Below, piece by piece: positions 41,342 through 53,226 of a stretch of DNA of 64,000 nucleotides. Made by a program: the position numbers and the translations under genes. Positions within the stretch are counted from its first letter, which is position 1, and each line of letters begins with the position of its first letter. The notes under the pieces are model-generated. The model worked only from the letters and a program-made list of their open reading frames with translations. It did no database searches and was not told the DNA's origin. Source of the stretch: Variovorax jilinensis (GTDB taxonomy: Bacteria; Pseudomonadota; Gammaproteobacteria; Burkholderiales; Burkholderiaceae_C); NCBI RefSeq assembly GCF_030316885.1, contig NZ_JASZYQ010000001.1:620001-684000 (forward strand), given 5' to 3'.

Positions 41342-41417
41342 GCCGCTTTAGCTCAGTTGGTAGAGCAACCGCCTTGTAAGCGGTAGGTCGTCAGTTCGAT
41401 TCCGACAAGCGGCACCA
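41342..41417 (+). tRNA. tRNA-Thr (anticodon UGU)
   Basis: A full cloverleaf can be folded: acceptor GCCGCTT/AAGCGGC, D-arm GCTC/GAGC, anticodon stem ACCGC/GCGGT with loop CTTGTAA (anticodon TGT at 41375-41377), T-arm with loop TTCGATT, discriminator A and encoded CCA. It is 76 nt long. The T-stem GTCAG/CCGAC has one A-C mismatch at its fourth pair. It reads ACA and, by wobble, other ACN codons. Confidence 0.97.
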
Positions 41418-41464
41418 ATCTGCATCCGTCACGACCGATCGCCACAGCGCTTCGGCTTCGACCC

Positions 41465-42181
41465 ATGAATTCCCACGCGACCGCCTCGACCGCCCCGAAC
41501 GCGCGCGCGCAGGCGCAGCAGCGCCGCAGCACGGCGGTGCAGTGGATCCGCAAGACCCACGGCTGGATCGGGCTCTGGGGCGCGGTCCTGGGCCTGATCT
41601 TCGGCACCGCAGGCATCTGGCTCAATCACCGCTCGGTGCTCAAGCTGCCCATGGCGCAGGAGCGCAGCAACGTCCAGCTCGCGCTGACCGAGCCGGCGCC
41701 GTCCAGCGTGGCCGAGATGGCGGTCTGGCTGCAGGCAGCGCTCGAACAGCCCCGGCCACCGAATTCGGTGCGCACCGAGCCGTCGCGGCCCGTCGCGTGG
41801 ACCGAGAAGGCCCGGCCGGCCGTCGAGGGCGCCGAGGGCGGGGGTGCTGCCAGGCCGCCGCTCATGCAGCCCGAGCGCTGGGTCTTCAACTTCGGCGGCC
41901 CGGACGCCACGGTGCAGGCCGACTACTGGCGCGGCAATCGTTCGGTCGGCGTCACGACGACCCGCAACGGCTTCGTCGCCACGCTCAGCAACATGCACAA
42001 GGGCACCGGCATGTCCGTGGGCTGGGTCCTGCTGGTCGACACGCTGGCCGGCAGCATCATCTTCCTGTCGATCTCGGGCGTGCTGCTGTGGATGCTCACG
42101 CACCGCCGGCGTGCGGTCGGGCTGGCGATCTTCGGCACTTCGGTCGCCCTGACCCTGGGGCTGGTGCTCGCGCAGCTCTGA
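41465..42181 (+). CDS. PepSY-associated transmembrane protein
   Basis: This 238-aa protein has an N-terminal membrane helix after a basic segment (WIRKTHGWIGLWGAVLGLIF, about 27-46), a periplasmic domain of about 130 residues and a C-terminal pair of helices (about 190-238) with SGVLLWMLTHRR. The KTHGWIGLWG start and the GVLLW pattern are typical of PepSY-associated membrane proteins, which often act in iron uptake or reduction. A proline- and glutamate-rich stretch (about residues 95-135) interrupts the periplasmic part. Start chosen at the only upstream ATG, 48 nt after the tRNA. Confidence 0.75.
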   Translation: MNSHATASTAPNARAQAQQRRSTAVQWIRKTHGWIGLWGAVLGLIFGTAGIWLNHRSVLKLPMAQERSNVQLALTEPAPSSVAEMAVWLQAALEQPRPPNSVRTEPSRPVAWTEKARPAVEGAEGGGAARPPLMQPERWVFNFGGPDATVQADYWRGNRSVGVTTTRNGFVATLSNMHKGTGMSVGWVLLVDTLAGSIIFLSISGVLLWMLTHRRRAVGLAIFGTSVALTLGLVLAQL

Positions 42182-42222
42182 CAGGTCGCGCGAAGCGGCA
42201 CGGGCGAGGGCCCGCGAGCTGC

Positions 42223-42528
42223 TCAGCGCCGGGACAGCACCTTGATGCGGATCGTCGCGACATCCCAGCCGCGTGAGCGCAGGCGCGACTGCAGCATCGG
42301 CGCCAACTGGCGCAGCTTGGCGGCCGCGGCGCTGCCGTTGACCAGCATGCACCAGATGTCTCCCTCGGCAGGTCCGGCCTGCACCGCGGGGCGCATGTCG
42401 GGCGGGATCAGGTCCTGCACCGCCGCCAGCCGTTCGTTGGCGTCGCGTGCGCGGGCAGCCAGGCTCGCGAGCGTGGGCGAACCCTCGGTGGCTTCGAGCA
42501 CGGTGATGGCGTTGTAGCGGCGATTCAT
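42223..42528 (-). CDS. dciA: DUF721/DciA family protein, candidate replicative-helicase operator
   Basis: This 101-aa protein matches the DUF721 family, whose characterised members (DciA) help load the DnaB helicase in bacteria lacking DnaC. The core is [18 protein letters not shown], then [18 protein letters not shown] and [13 protein letters not shown]. It lies divergently upstream of secA, a common betaproteobacterial position. The frame is open to 42633, but the ATG at 42528 matches the compact family start. The helicase role here is inferred from the family only. Confidence 0.8.
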   Translation of the reverse strand: MNRRYNAITVLEATEGSPTLASLAARARDANERLAAVQDLIPPDMRPAVQAGPAEGDIWCMLVNGSAAAAKLRQLAPMLQSRLRSRGWDVATIRIKVLSRR

Positions 42529-42567
42529 GGCAATGGACGATGCTCTGGAGGGGGACGGCAAGGCGGC

Positions 42568-42573
42568 TAAAAT
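42568..42573 (+). promoter_or_regulatory. TAAAAT -10-like box upstream of secA
   Basis: TAAAATCAGCGG lies 134 nt before the secA ATG, in the 179-nt dciA-secA divergent region. The leader that would result contains the palindrome TTGCCGGCAA (42581-42590) and an open frame without a good RBS. The -35 is weak. Confidence 0.4.
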
Positions 42574-42707
42574 CAGCGGTTTGCCGGCAATCCTTCCGGC
42601 CGGACCGCTTGGCTTTTGGCAAAGCGCGCCCAAGTTCGTTTCTCGTCTATCTTAGGGATCCCGGTCGCTGCATCTGCAATCCGCAAGTGTGCATCGGCCC
42701 TCCATTC

Positions 42708-45485
<2,778 letters not shown>

Positions 45486-45507
45486 GCCCCAACCACCAGG
45501 ACATGCC

Positions 45508-46737
45508 ATGCCCGTGAAACTCTCCGCCCCCGATCCCGCCGCGCTGCATGCGGTACCCGGCGTGCGCATCGGCGTCGCCGAAGCGGGCGTGCGCAAGGCC
45601 AACCGCAAGGACCTGACGGTGGTGCTGATCGACGAGGGCGCCGCGGTCGGCGGTGTGTTCACGCAGAACCGTTTCTGTGCCGCACCGGTGCAGGTCTGCC
45701 GCGAACACCTGGCGCAGGACTTCGGCATCCGCGCGATGCTGATCAACACCGGCAACGCCAACGCCGGCACCGGACAGGACGGCCTGGCACGCACGCGCGC
45801 GACCTGCATCGCGCTGGCGCGCCATCTGAACATCGCGCCCGAGCAGATCCTGCCGTTCTCGACCGGCGTGATCATGGAGCCGCTGCCGATCGACCGCATC
45901 GAGGCCGGCCTGCCTGCCGCGCTCGACGATGCACGGCCCGACCACTGGGCGCGCGCGGCCGAGGGCATCATGACCACCGACACCGTGCCCAAGGCCTTCA
46001 GCGAGCAGCTGCAGATCGGCGGCGCCACCGTCACCATCACCGGCATCAGCAAGGGCGCGGGCATGATCCGGCCGAACATGGCGACCATGCTCGGCTTCAT
46101 GGCCACCGACGCGAAGATCGACCCGTCCCTGATCCAGCCGCTGGCCAGGCGGCTGGCCGATGCCTCGTTCAACCGCGTGACCATCGACGGCGACACCTCG
46201 ACCAACGATTCGTTCGTAGTCATCGCCACGCAGAAGGCGGCGCACGCGACCATCACGTCGCTCGATTCGCCCGACGGCCGGGCGCTGGTGGCTGCCATGC
46301 AGAACGTGGCCCGCCTGCTGGCGCAGGCCATCGTGCGCGACGGCGAAGGCGCGACCAAGTTCATCACCATCCAGGTCGAAGGCGGACGCGATGCCGCGGA
46401 ATGCGCGCAGGTGGCCTACGCCATCGCCCATTCGCCGCTGGTCAAGACCGCGTTCTACGCCAGCGACCCGAACCTCGGCCGCATCCTGGCGGCAGTGGGC
46501 TACGCGGGCATCGCCGATCTCGACCAGACCGGCATCGACCTGTACCTGGACGACGTCCATGTGGCGGTCAAGGGCGGCCGCAATCCCGACTACCGCGAGG
46601 AAGACGGCCAGCGCGTGATGAAGCAGAGCGAGATCACGGTGCGCATCGGCCTCGGTCGCGGCACCGCCAGCGACACGGTGTGGACCTGCGACTTCAGCCA
46701 CGAGTACGTGACCATCAACGCCGACTATCGGTCATGA
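45508..46737 (+). CDS. argJ: Bifunctional ornithine acetyltransferase / N-acetylglutamate synthase
   Basis: ArgJ transfers acetyl from N-acetylornithine to glutamate, recycling the acetyl group in arginine synthesis; bifunctional forms also use acetyl-CoA. The 409-aa precursor is expected to cleave itself before Thr193 (NMATMLGF) into alpha and beta chains. Other motifs are [30 protein letters not shown] and TSTNDSF-type [13 protein letters not shown]. Whether it is mono- or bifunctional cannot be told from sequence alone. It follows secA by 22 nt and overlaps the next gene. Confidence 0.95.
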   Translation: MPVKLSAPDPAALHAVPGVRIGVAEAGVRKANRKDLTVVLIDEGAAVGGVFTQNRFCAAPVQVCREHLAQDFGIRAMLINTGNANAGTGQDGLARTRATCIALARHLNIAPEQILPFSTGVIMEPLPIDRIEAGLPAALDDARPDHWARAAEGIMTTDTVPKAFSEQLQIGGATVTITGISKGAGMIRPNMATMLGFMATDAKIDPSLIQPLARRLADASFNRVTIDGDTSTNDSFVVIATQKAAHATITSLDSPDGRALVAAMQNVARLLAQAIVRDGEGATKFITIQVEGGRDAAECAQVAYAIAHSPLVKTAFYASDPNLGRILAAVGYAGIADLDQTGIDLYLDDVHVAVKGGRNPDYREEDGQRVMKQSEITVRIGLGRGTASDTVWTCDFSHEYVTINADYRS

Positions 46738-47618
46738 ACGAGCAGTTCCAGAAGCTGATCGAGCGCGCCGAACAGCTCATCGGCCGGATCGAATCGATCC
46801 TGCCGCAGCCGCTCGCGGCACCGGCCGACTGGAATGCCTCGATCGCCTGGCGCTATCGGCGCCGCAGCACGGGCCACGGCACGCTCGAGCCGGTGCGCCA
46901 CGTGGCGCAGATGCCGCTTGATGCGCTGAAGGAGATCGATCTCCAGAAGGAGAAGATCGAGCGCAACACGCGCCAGTTCGTCGAGGGCAAGCCGGCCAAC
47001 AACGTGCTGCTCACGGGCGCGCGCGGCACCGGCAAGTCGTCCCTGATCCGCGCCTGCCTGCAGGCCTATGCGCCGCAGGGGCTGCGCCTGATCGAGGTCG
47101 ACAAGGCGGAACTCGTCGACCTGCCCGACATCATCGAGGTGGTCGCGAACCGGCCCGAGAAGTTCATCGTCTTCAGCGACGACCTGAGCTTCGACGAGGG
47201 CGAGCCGGGCTACAAGGCACTGAAGTCCATCCTCGACGGCTCGATCGCCGCCTCGACCGCCAACGTGCTGATCTACGCGACCAGCAATCGGCGCCATCTG
47301 CTGCCCGAGTACATGAAGGACAACCTCAGCTACACCCACACGGAGGACGGCGAGGTCCATCCGGGCGAGGTGATCGAGGAGAAGATCTCGCTGTCCGAGC
47401 GCTTCGGCCTCTGGGTCAGCTTCTATCCGTTCACTCAGAACGAATACCTCGCGATCGCGGCCCAGTGGCTGGGTTCGTTCGGCGTCACGGCGGAGGCGAT
47501 CGAGGCCGCACGCCCCGAGGCGCTGGTCTGGGCGCTCGAGCGCGGCTCGCGCAGCGGCCGCGTGGCCTACCAGTTCGCGCGTGACTATGCGGGCCGGGCC
47601 GCCGCTCCTGCGCCATGA
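46734..47618 (+). CDS. DUF815 family AAA-type ATP-binding protein
   Basis: This 294-aa P-loop ATPase has Walker [10 protein letters not shown] (95-103), a Walker B-like [19 protein letters not shown], a sensor-like [19 protein letters not shown] and a C-terminal arginine-rich [13 protein letters not shown]. This pattern fits DUF815, whose cellular role is not established. It lies between argJ and mutT, overlapping both by ATGA, a conserved betaproteobacterial neighbourhood. Confidence 0.88.
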   Translation: MNEQFQKLIERAEQLIGRIESILPQPLAAPADWNASIAWRYRRRSTGHGTLEPVRHVAQMPLDALKEIDLQKEKIERNTRQFVEGKPANNVLLTGARGTGKSSLIRACLQAYAPQGLRLIEVDKAELVDLPDIIEVVANRPEKFIVFSDDLSFDEGEPGYKALKSILDGSIAASTANVLIYATSNRRHLLPEYMKDNLSYTHTEDGEVHPGEVIEEKISLSERFGLWVSFYPFTQNEYLAIAAQWLGSFGVTAEAIEAARPEALVWALERGSRSGRVAYQFARDYAGRAAAPAP

Positions 47619-48052
47619 GCGATGCGCGCAAGCACACCGAGGTCGCAGTCGGCATCCTGATCCGCGCCGATGGTGCACTGCTGCTGTCGACCCGGCCCGA
47701 GGGCAAGCCCTATGCAGGCTACTGGGAGTTCCCCGGCGGCAAGCTCGAGGCCGGCGAAACCGTCGAGCAGGCGCTGCGGCGCGAACTGCACGAGGAACTC
47801 GGCATCGAGATCGGCGCTGCGGAGGTCTGGAAGGTCACCGAGCACGACTACCCGCATGCGCTGGTGCGGCTGCACTGGTGCAAGGTGCGCGCATGGCGCG
47901 GCGAATTCGAGATGCGCGAAGGCCAGCAGATGTGCTGGCAGCAACTGCCCCTCGAGGTGACGCCGGTGCTGCCGGGCGCGCTGCCGGTGCTGGCCTGGAT
48001 GGCAGAGGAGCGCGGCCTTGCGGCACTCGCTGCCACGCCGCCCGCGGCCTGA
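47615..48052 (+). CDS. mutT: Nudix hydrolase, MutT-type 8-oxo-dGTP diphosphatase
   Basis: This 145-aa Nudix protein removes oxidised or modified nucleotides from the pool if it is a true MutT. The Nudix box runs GGKLEAGETVEQALRRELHE plus ELGI (about residues 41-64). The N-terminal VAVGILIRADGALLLSTRPEGKP and the WEFPGGK motif are typical of MutT. Substrate is inferred from family and from its place near yacG and zapD. It converges with yacG. Confidence 0.9.
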   Translation: MSDARKHTEVAVGILIRADGALLLSTRPEGKPYAGYWEFPGGKLEAGETVEQALRRELHEELGIEIGAAEVWKVTEHDYPHALVRLHWCKVRAWRGEFEMREGQQMCWQQLPLEVTPVLPGALPVLAWMAEERGLAALAATPPAA

Positions 48053-48075
48053 GCCGGCTACCTGCGTTCAGACGG

Positions 48076-48291
48076 TCACTGCTGGCGCTTGGGGTCGCCG
48101 AAGGGATCGTCGTCCGGCGGCGTGTCGGCCGGCATCCTGAATTCTTCGCTCGCCCAGGCGCCCAGATCGATGCCCTTGCAGCGCGCGCTGCAGAACGGCC
48201 GGTAGGGATTGCTCGCGGCATAGACGCTGTCGCCGCCGCAGGCCGGGCAGCGGACGATGCGCTCGCCGATGGCGTCTTCCACGCTGCTCAT
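48076..48291 (-). CDS. yacG: DNA gyrase inhibitor YacG (zinc finger)
   Basis: This 71-aa protein has the YacG zinc finger RCPACGG ... [17 protein letters not shown] (four cysteines at positions 15, 18, 34 and 38). E. coli YacG binds GyrB and blocks gyrase. The tail is acidic ([11 protein letters not shown]). It is the last gene of the minus-strand pil-coaE-zapD cluster, overlapping the zapD stop by ATGA. Confidence 0.93.
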   Translation of the reverse strand: MSSVEDAIGERIVRCPACGGDSVYAASNPYRPFCSARCKGIDLGAWASEEFRMPADTPPDDDPFGDPKRQQ

Positions 48292-49043
48292 GCGCAGAGG
48301 GTGAGCTCGAAGGGGGCGTCCTCGGTGCTCTGGTGCAGGCGGTCGTCGTCGGCGTGGCGCATCAGGCGCACCGAGACCATGAGCCGGTTGCCGCTGATCT
48401 CGGGGATCAGCCCGAGCTTGGGATCGATGCGCAGGCGCAGCAACTGGAAGCTGCGGCCCTGCGGCAGCGTCTGCTGGAACTGTCCGTTGGCCGCGATCAC
48501 CTTGTAGGGCACGTCGGCATCGCGCAGCAGCTTGAGCAGCAGGTAGATCGATTCGGCCAGCGGCGCGAGGGTGGACGACCAGCGCTCGAGATCGGCGCGG
48601 CGCTCGGGTGCGCGGCGGTTTTGCCAGGCGAAGTAGGCCGGCAGGTCGAATTCGCAGGTACCGCCCGGAATGCCGGCCCGGCTGCGGATGCTCATGAGCC
48701 ACTCGTTCTCGGTCAGCGCCTGCCCGGCCTTGCCCGGCACGGTGTTGAGGGTGGCGAAGTTGCTCTCGAGCTTGGCCACCACCTGGTCGAGCACCGACTC
48801 GGCGATCGCGGGGTTGCCGCGGTAGCTGTTGAAGACGTTCTTGTGCTTGTCGAGATCGCGCAGCACATCCGCCTTGAGGTCGGCGCGCGCTGCCACGTCC
48901 ATGATCTCGAAGATCGTGACCAGCGCGTAGTGATGCAGCAGCGGGGAATCGGCCGGGACCAGTTCGCCGAGGCGGCGGAACAGGTGCTCGAGCCGAAGGT
49001 AGGTCCGGATGCGCTCGTTGAAGGGGTACTCGTAGAGGATCAC
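48288..49043 (-). CDS. zapD: Cell division protein ZapD
   Basis: ZapD cross-links FtsZ filaments at the division ring. The 251-aa protein has the family N-terminus [23 protein letters not shown], the helical core ending [23 protein letters not shown], and the beta C-terminal domain with [20 protein letters not shown]. Length is typical. It lies 31 nt after the SGNH gene and overlaps yacG. Confidence 0.95.
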   Translation of the reverse strand: MILYEYPFNERIRTYLRLEHLFRRLGELVPADSPLLHHYALVTIFEIMDVAARADLKADVLRDLDKHKNVFNSYRGNPAIAESVLDQVVAKLESNFATLNTVPGKAGQALTENEWLMSIRSRAGIPGGTCEFDLPAYFAWQNRRAPERRADLERWSSTLAPLAESIYLLLKLLRDADVPYKVIAANGQFQQTLPQGRSFQLLRLRIDPKLGLIPEISGNRLMVSVRLMRHADDDRLHQSTEDAPFELTLCA

Positions 49044-49074
49044 GCGTGGTGGCTTCCGGTTGCGAATGATAGCT

Positions 49075-50139
49075 TCAAGAGTCTTTCGAGGGCGGGGCTG
49101 GCTGGGTCTTGCGCACCGCCTCGAGCATGCGCTTGCCGACAGCCAGTTGCCCGTGCATCGACAGGTGCGTGTCGTTGGGGAAATAGTAATCGCGAACCTG
49201 CTTCTTCTGCTCCTGCGAGAAGCCGAAAAGGTCGGGTCCCAGGCCGGACGCGCCCAGCGCTGTCACGAAGTCTTTCGAATGTTCCGGCTTGACATAGACC
49301 GTGGTCTTGTTGGGAATGACCATCCAGACGAGGGATCGCTTGGGATGCGCCTCGCCGATGGCGCGCATCTGCGCCACGTGCTGCGGCGTGAGTTCGCCGT
49401 TCTCGTCGTCCGCGGGCCAGAACGGCGCGCGGTCGCACAGGCGGCTGCTGAACATCGAGCAGCCATCGGCCACAGGGCGCACCAGGATGCGCTTGTTCGA
49501 GAGGAAGTCGCCCGTGGCCTTGCGCGCGCGTTCGGTGTTGCGATAGATGTTGAGGCCCGAGGTCAGCTTGCCGTCCCAGTTGACCGCCGGCGGCGGCACG
49601 TGGTCGAGCGGCGCGAAGAAGGGCTTGGTGCCGGCCGTGAAGGGCTTCTGCATCTTCTTGCAGTTCTGCGAGTTCGCCAGGCGCTCGGCCAGCAGGCGCT
49701 CGACGCTCTCGATCACCACGGTCTTGCCCTTGAAGCCGGCCTTGTCCAGCCATGCATCGAAGTCGCCGCAGAGGGCCTCGGCGATCTGGCCCCAGAAGAT
49801 CGTGGTCACGCGCAGGCCGCTGCGCACCAGCTCGGACTGCCAGCGGTTGGACATCGAGAAGCTGTCGCCGATCACCAGCACGTCGGCTTCGCTGACCGGC
49901 ACGGCCGCCAGGTACTGGTCGGGCACCTGTGGCGGCTCGATGGTCCAGCCGAAGGCGTTCTCGGACAGGAGCCCGATGCGGGTCATGTCGCCGAAGAAGG
50001 GCGGCGTCCTGAGTGTCACGATCAGGAGTCCGACGATCAGCACGAAGCCGGCCGCGAAGATCTTGAGCCAGAGCCGGGCAGGCCTCGGATCGGTGCCTCC
50101 GCGCGGGGCGGTAAACCAGGAAACAGTAGTGCCGCTCAT
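49075..50139 (-). CDS. SGNH/AlgX-like putative O-acetyltransferase, membrane-anchored
   Basis: This 354-aa protein has one N-terminal membrane segment (about residues 25-43) and a periplasmic SGNH-hydrolase-like domain. The nucleophile block is VIGDSFSMSN (about 90-99) and the Asp-His block is NDTHLSMHG (about 325-333), like AlgX/AlgJ-type acetyltransferases. Its gene begins 1 nt after the MBOAT stop. By analogy with alginate or peptidoglycan O-acetylation systems, it probably accepts acetyl from the MBOAT protein and transfers it to a polysaccharide; the acceptor is unknown. Confidence 0.78.
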   Translation of the reverse strand: MSGTTVSWFTAPRGGTDPRPARLWLKIFAAGFVLIVGLLIVTLRTPPFFGDMTRIGLLSENAFGWTIEPPQVPDQYLAAVPVSEADVLVIGDSFSMSNRWQSELVRSGLRVTTIFWGQIAEALCGDFDAWLDKAGFKGKTVVIESVERLLAERLANSQNCKKMQKPFTAGTKPFFAPLDHVPPPAVNWDGKLTSGLNIYRNTERARKATGDFLSNKRILVRPVADGCSMFSSRLCDRAPFWPADDENGELTPQHVAQMRAIGEAHPKRSLVWMVIPNKTTVYVKPEHSKDFVTALGASGLGPDLFGFSQEQKKQVRDYYFPNDTHLSMHGQLAVGKRMLEAVRKTQPAPPSKDS

Positions 50140-50140
50140 G

Positions 50141-51634
50141 TCAGAACTGGAAGTAGAGGAAGGGGCTGTAGGAGCCCAGCTTCGAGACGCAGACGCCGAG
50201 CAGGATCACGGTGAACAGCGCCATGGCGGCGCTGAACACGAGGCTCAGCCGGGAACGGCCGGCCAGCGCCTGGGCCTGCGGAACCCAGCGCTGCAGCGTG
50301 ATGGTCGGCGGCAGCGCGAGGCAGATGATCATGCCCACGAGCATCGTGTGGAAGAACTCGGGCTTGCGATAGGGGATGGAGCCGAACTCGCTGAAGATCG
50401 ACTGCGTCATGCCGTTCATGCCCAGCATGCCCTTGTAGATCTCGGTGGCGGCCGCCATGCTTTCGGCGCGGAACACCACCCACGCGACCATCACGCAGAC
50501 GAAGGTCAGCAGCCAGCCCAGCACGCGTCCGACCACGCCGGGCTTGGCATTGCGCCGCACCTTGGCATTCCAGAGGTGGTTCACCATCAGGTAGAAGCCG
50601 TGCAGCGCGCCCCAGATCACGAAGGTCCAGGCCGCGCCGTGCCACAGGCCGCCCAGCAGCATGGTCAGGAACAGGTTCAGGTAGCGCCGCGCCGGACCCT
50701 TGCGGTTGCCGCCCAGCGGCACGTAGAGATAGTCACGCAGGAAGGTCGACAGCGTGATGTGCCAGCGGCGCCAGAACTCGATGATGTTGGTCGACTTGTA
50801 CGGCGAGTTGAAGTTGAGCGGAAGGTACACGCCCAGGCACAGCGAGAGGCCGATGGCCATGTCGGAGTAGCCCGAGAAGTCGAAATAGATCTGCAGCGTA
50901 TAGGCCAGCACGCCGAACCAGGCGCTGGCGATGGTCGGGCTCACGCCGTTGTGCACGCCCGTGAACATCAGGTCGGCGTACTGGCCCATGGGGTCGCCGA
51001 TCAGCAGCTTCTTCGAGAGCCCGAAGACGAAGATCGCGAGCCCGAGCGAGATCTTGTCGAAGTCGACGCGGTAGGTGGCCGGGTTGGCGAACTGCGGCAT
51101 CATCTGCGCGTGATGCAGCACCGGACCCGCGATCAGGTGCGGGAAGTAGGTCACGAACAGCACGTAGTGCACGAAGCTGCGCTCGTGGACCTTGTCCTGC
51201 CAGCAGTCGACCAGGAAGGCGATCTGCGTGAAGGTGTAGAACGAGATGCCGATCGGCAGGGCCACGTGCAGCAGCGGCAGCGGCCCGATGCCGGCGGCCG
51301 ACAGCCCCTCGTTCACGTTGCCGACGAAGAAGTCGGCGTACTTGAAGGTCGCGAGCGTGCCGAGGTTCACGACCAGCGCGAAGATCAGCATGCGCTTGCG
51401 CGCCGCATCGCTGCGGCCCGGGGCCCGCGTGAGCCGCAGGCCGGCCCAGTAGTTGAAGCAAATCGAGCCCACCAGCAGCGGCAGCGCCTGCACGCTCCAC
51501 CAGCCGTAGAAGAACAGCGAGGCCAGAGCGAGGAAGCCGGCGGCGGCCCGCGTGCTTCGTCTGCCGATCAGGAAGAACCCGAACAGGACGATCGGGAAAT
51601 AGATGAAGATGAACGCGTACGAATTGAAGAGCAT
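50141..51634 (-). CDS. MBOAT-family membrane O-acyltransferase (AlgI-like)
   Basis: This 497-aa protein with about ten to twelve membrane helices has the MBOAT/AlgI pattern: FNSYAFIFIYFPIVLFGFF at the start, YFPHLIAGPVLHHAQMMPQF, FWRRWHITLSTFLRDYLYVP with the conserved Asn/His region, and the catalytic His in LLGGLWHGAAWTF. It likely carries acetyl groups across the inner membrane for the SGNH partner downstream. The frame is open to 51700, but the ATG at 51634 fits AlgI-type starts. No good Shine-Dalgarno is visible. A GATAAT box (51723-51718) overlaps the coaE stop. Confidence 0.9.
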   Translation of the reverse strand: MLFNSYAFIFIYFPIVLFGFFLIGRRSTRAAAGFLALASLFFYGWWSVQALPLLVGSICFNYWAGLRLTRAPGRSDAARKRMLIFALVVNLGTLATFKYADFFVGNVNEGLSAAGIGPLPLLHVALPIGISFYTFTQIAFLVDCWQDKVHERSFVHYVLFVTYFPHLIAGPVLHHAQMMPQFANPATYRVDFDKISLGLAIFVFGLSKKLLIGDPMGQYADLMFTGVHNGVSPTIASAWFGVLAYTLQIYFDFSGYSDMAIGLSLCLGVYLPLNFNSPYKSTNIIEFWRRWHITLSTFLRDYLYVPLGGNRKGPARRYLNLFLTMLLGGLWHGAAWTFVIWGALHGFYLMVNHLWNAKVRRNAKPGVVGRVLGWLLTFVCVMVAWVVFRAESMAAATEIYKGMLGMNGMTQSIFSEFGSIPYRKPEFFHTMLVGMIICLALPPTITLQRWVPQAQALAGRSRLSLVFSAAMALFTVILLGVCVSKLGSYSPFLYFQF

Positions 51635-51718
51635 CGAAGGAGGGGCAGCTGTGTCGCAGGGCAGGCCCGCGCCGCATTCTTGTTCTTGGGGCGCACGCAC
51701 GCGCCGGCGGAGCGGGGA

Positions 51719-52321
51719 TTATCGCGTGTCCGCGTCGACCCAACGTTTCCAAAGACTCCGCACTTCGACGGACAGTTCCGCCAGCGTCATTCGCTCGTTG
51801 AATATCAGCGCGTCGGCCGCGGCGCGCCGCAGGCTGCGCTCGGCCTGCTGGGCGATCACGGCGCGCACCGCATCCTCGGCCCAGCCCGAGCGCGCCACCA
51901 CGCGTTCGAGCTGAACCGCCTCCGAGGCGTCGACCACCAGAACGCGGTCGACGATGGCACGCCAGCGCCTCGACTCGACCAGCAGCGGCACGTCGAAGAC
52001 GATCGGCTGGCCGGGCGCGGCGCAGGCGGCCTGCCGCTCGCATTCGGCCCCGATCAGCGGATGCAGGATGCCTTCGAGGCGACGCTTGGCGGCCGGGTCG
52101 GCGAACACCAGCGTGCGCATGGCGGCCCGGTCCAGGCCACCGTCGGCGCCGATCACCGAGGGTCCGAATTCGGCCGCCAGCGCCGGCATCGCGGCCCCGC
52201 CGGGCTGCGCGATGGCGCGCGCGATGGCGTCGGTATCGACCAGCCAGGCGCCGAGCCCGACCAGCATCGACGCGACCGTGCTCTTGCCGCTGCCGATGCC
52301 GCCCGTGAGGCCGATGCGCAT
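51719..52321 (-). CDS. coaE: Dephospho-CoA kinase
   Basis: CoaE phosphorylates dephospho-CoA at the 3'-ribose hydroxyl, the last step of CoA synthesis. The 200-aa P-loop kinase begins RIGLTGGIGSGKSTVASML (Walker A near residues 8-16), with LVDTDAIARAIAQPGG, the PIVFDVPLLVESRRW motif and a lid helix. It follows pilD by 14 nt, the usual pilBCD-coaE order. Confidence 0.96.
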   Translation of the reverse strand: MRIGLTGGIGSGKSTVASMLVGLGAWLVDTDAIARAIAQPGGAAMPALAAEFGPSVIGADGGLDRAAMRTLVFADPAAKRRLEGILHPLIGAECERQAACAAPGQPIVFDVPLLVESRRWRAIVDRVLVVDASEAVQLERVVARSGWAEDAVRAVIAQQAERSLRRAAADALIFNERMTLAELSVEVRSLWKRWVDADTR

Positions 52322-52335
52322 GGCCCGGCCCGCCC

Positions 52336-53226
52336 TCAGAGTCCGACCGCCCGCAGGATCGCGTCCGGGCCGAAGAACATGGCCGTGAAGCCCGCTCCGG
52401 CCAGGAAGGGCCCGAAGGGCACGTAGCCGCCTTCGCGCAGGCCGCTGTTGAACTTAAGCGCCAGGCCGATCACCACGCCGATCACCGAGGCCATCAGGAT
52501 GATCGGCACCAGCGCTTGCCAGCCGAACCAGGCGCCCAGCGCCGCGAACAGCTTGAAGTCGCCGTAGCCCATGCCTTCCTTTCCGGTGGCGAGCTTGAAC
52601 AGCCAGTAGACCGCCCACAGCGAGACGTAACCACCCACCGCGCCCCAGACCGCGTTCGCGAGCGACACGCCGGTGAAGCCCGCGATCGCGGCCAGCAGGC
52701 CCGCCCACAGCAACGGCAGCGTGATGTCGTCAGGCAGCAGCGTGGTGTCCCAGTCGATCAGGGCCAGCGCCAGCAGCGCGGCCGCGAAGCCGCACCAGGC
52801 CAGCGCGCCGTAGCTGCCCGGCATGCGCCAGACGCACCAGGCAAAGAGCGCACCGGTCGCCAGCTCGACCAGTGGGTAGCGCACGCTGATCGGCGCGCGG
52901 CAGGACGAGCATTTGCCGCGCAGCGCGAGCCAGCTGACGACAGGCACGTTCTCGTACCAGCGGATCGCATGGCCGCATCCCTGGCAACGGGAGTGCGGCA
53001 CCATGAGGTTGAAGGGCTCGACCGGCTTGGCCTCGATGGCAGCGCTCGAGCCCGTGCCGCCTGCTGCGATCGCGCCCTCGGCGCTGGCCGCGAAGTCGGC
53101 GCACTCGGCGGCCCACTGCCGCTCGAGCATCTTCGGCAGCCGGTAGATCACCACGTTGAGGAAGCTGCCGATCAAGAGACCCAGCACGCCGGCCAACGCG
53201 GCGTCCACTCCCTGCGACACCAGCAT
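52336..53226 (-). CDS. pilD: Type IV prepilin peptidase / N-methyltransferase PilD
   Basis: PilD cleaves the leader of type IV prepilins and methylates the new N-terminus. The 296-aa membrane protein has the cytoplasmic zinc tetracysteine (Cys81, 84, 106, 109; CQGC and CSSC) and the catalytic aspartates in LIDWDTTLLPDDITLP (Asp158) and GYGDFKLFAALGAWFG (Asp223). The N-terminal LLIGSFLNVVIYRLP is typical. An insert of about 20 alanine/glycine-rich residues (about 46-68) lies before the zinc site. The start shares a base with the pilC stop. Confidence 0.95.
   Translation of the reverse strand: MLVSQGVDAALAGVLGLLIGSFLNVVIYRLPKMLERQWAAECADFAASAEGAIAAGGTGSSAAIEAKPVEPFNLMVPHSRCQGCGHAIRWYENVPVVSWLALRGKCSSCRAPISVRYPLVELATGALFAWCVWRMPGSYGALAWCGFAAALLALALIDWDTTLLPDDITLPLLWAGLLAAIAGFTGVSLANAVWGAVGGYVSLWAVYWLFKLATGKEGMGYGDFKLFAALGAWFGWQALVPIILMASVIGVVIGLALKFNSGLREGGYVPFGPFLAGAGFTAMFFGPDAILRAVGL

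Noticed and set aside
42540-42707. A 56-codon in-frame N-terminal extension of secA or a SecM-like leader
   Set aside because: There is no Shine-Dalgarno, no signal peptide or arrest-type motif, the -10 box lies inside it, and SecA normally begins at the [11 protein letters not shown] start.
49547-52426. A 959-codon plus-strand frame across SGNH, MBOAT and coaE
   Set aside because: It crosses three well-supported minus-strand genes and their boundaries; no recognisable protein.
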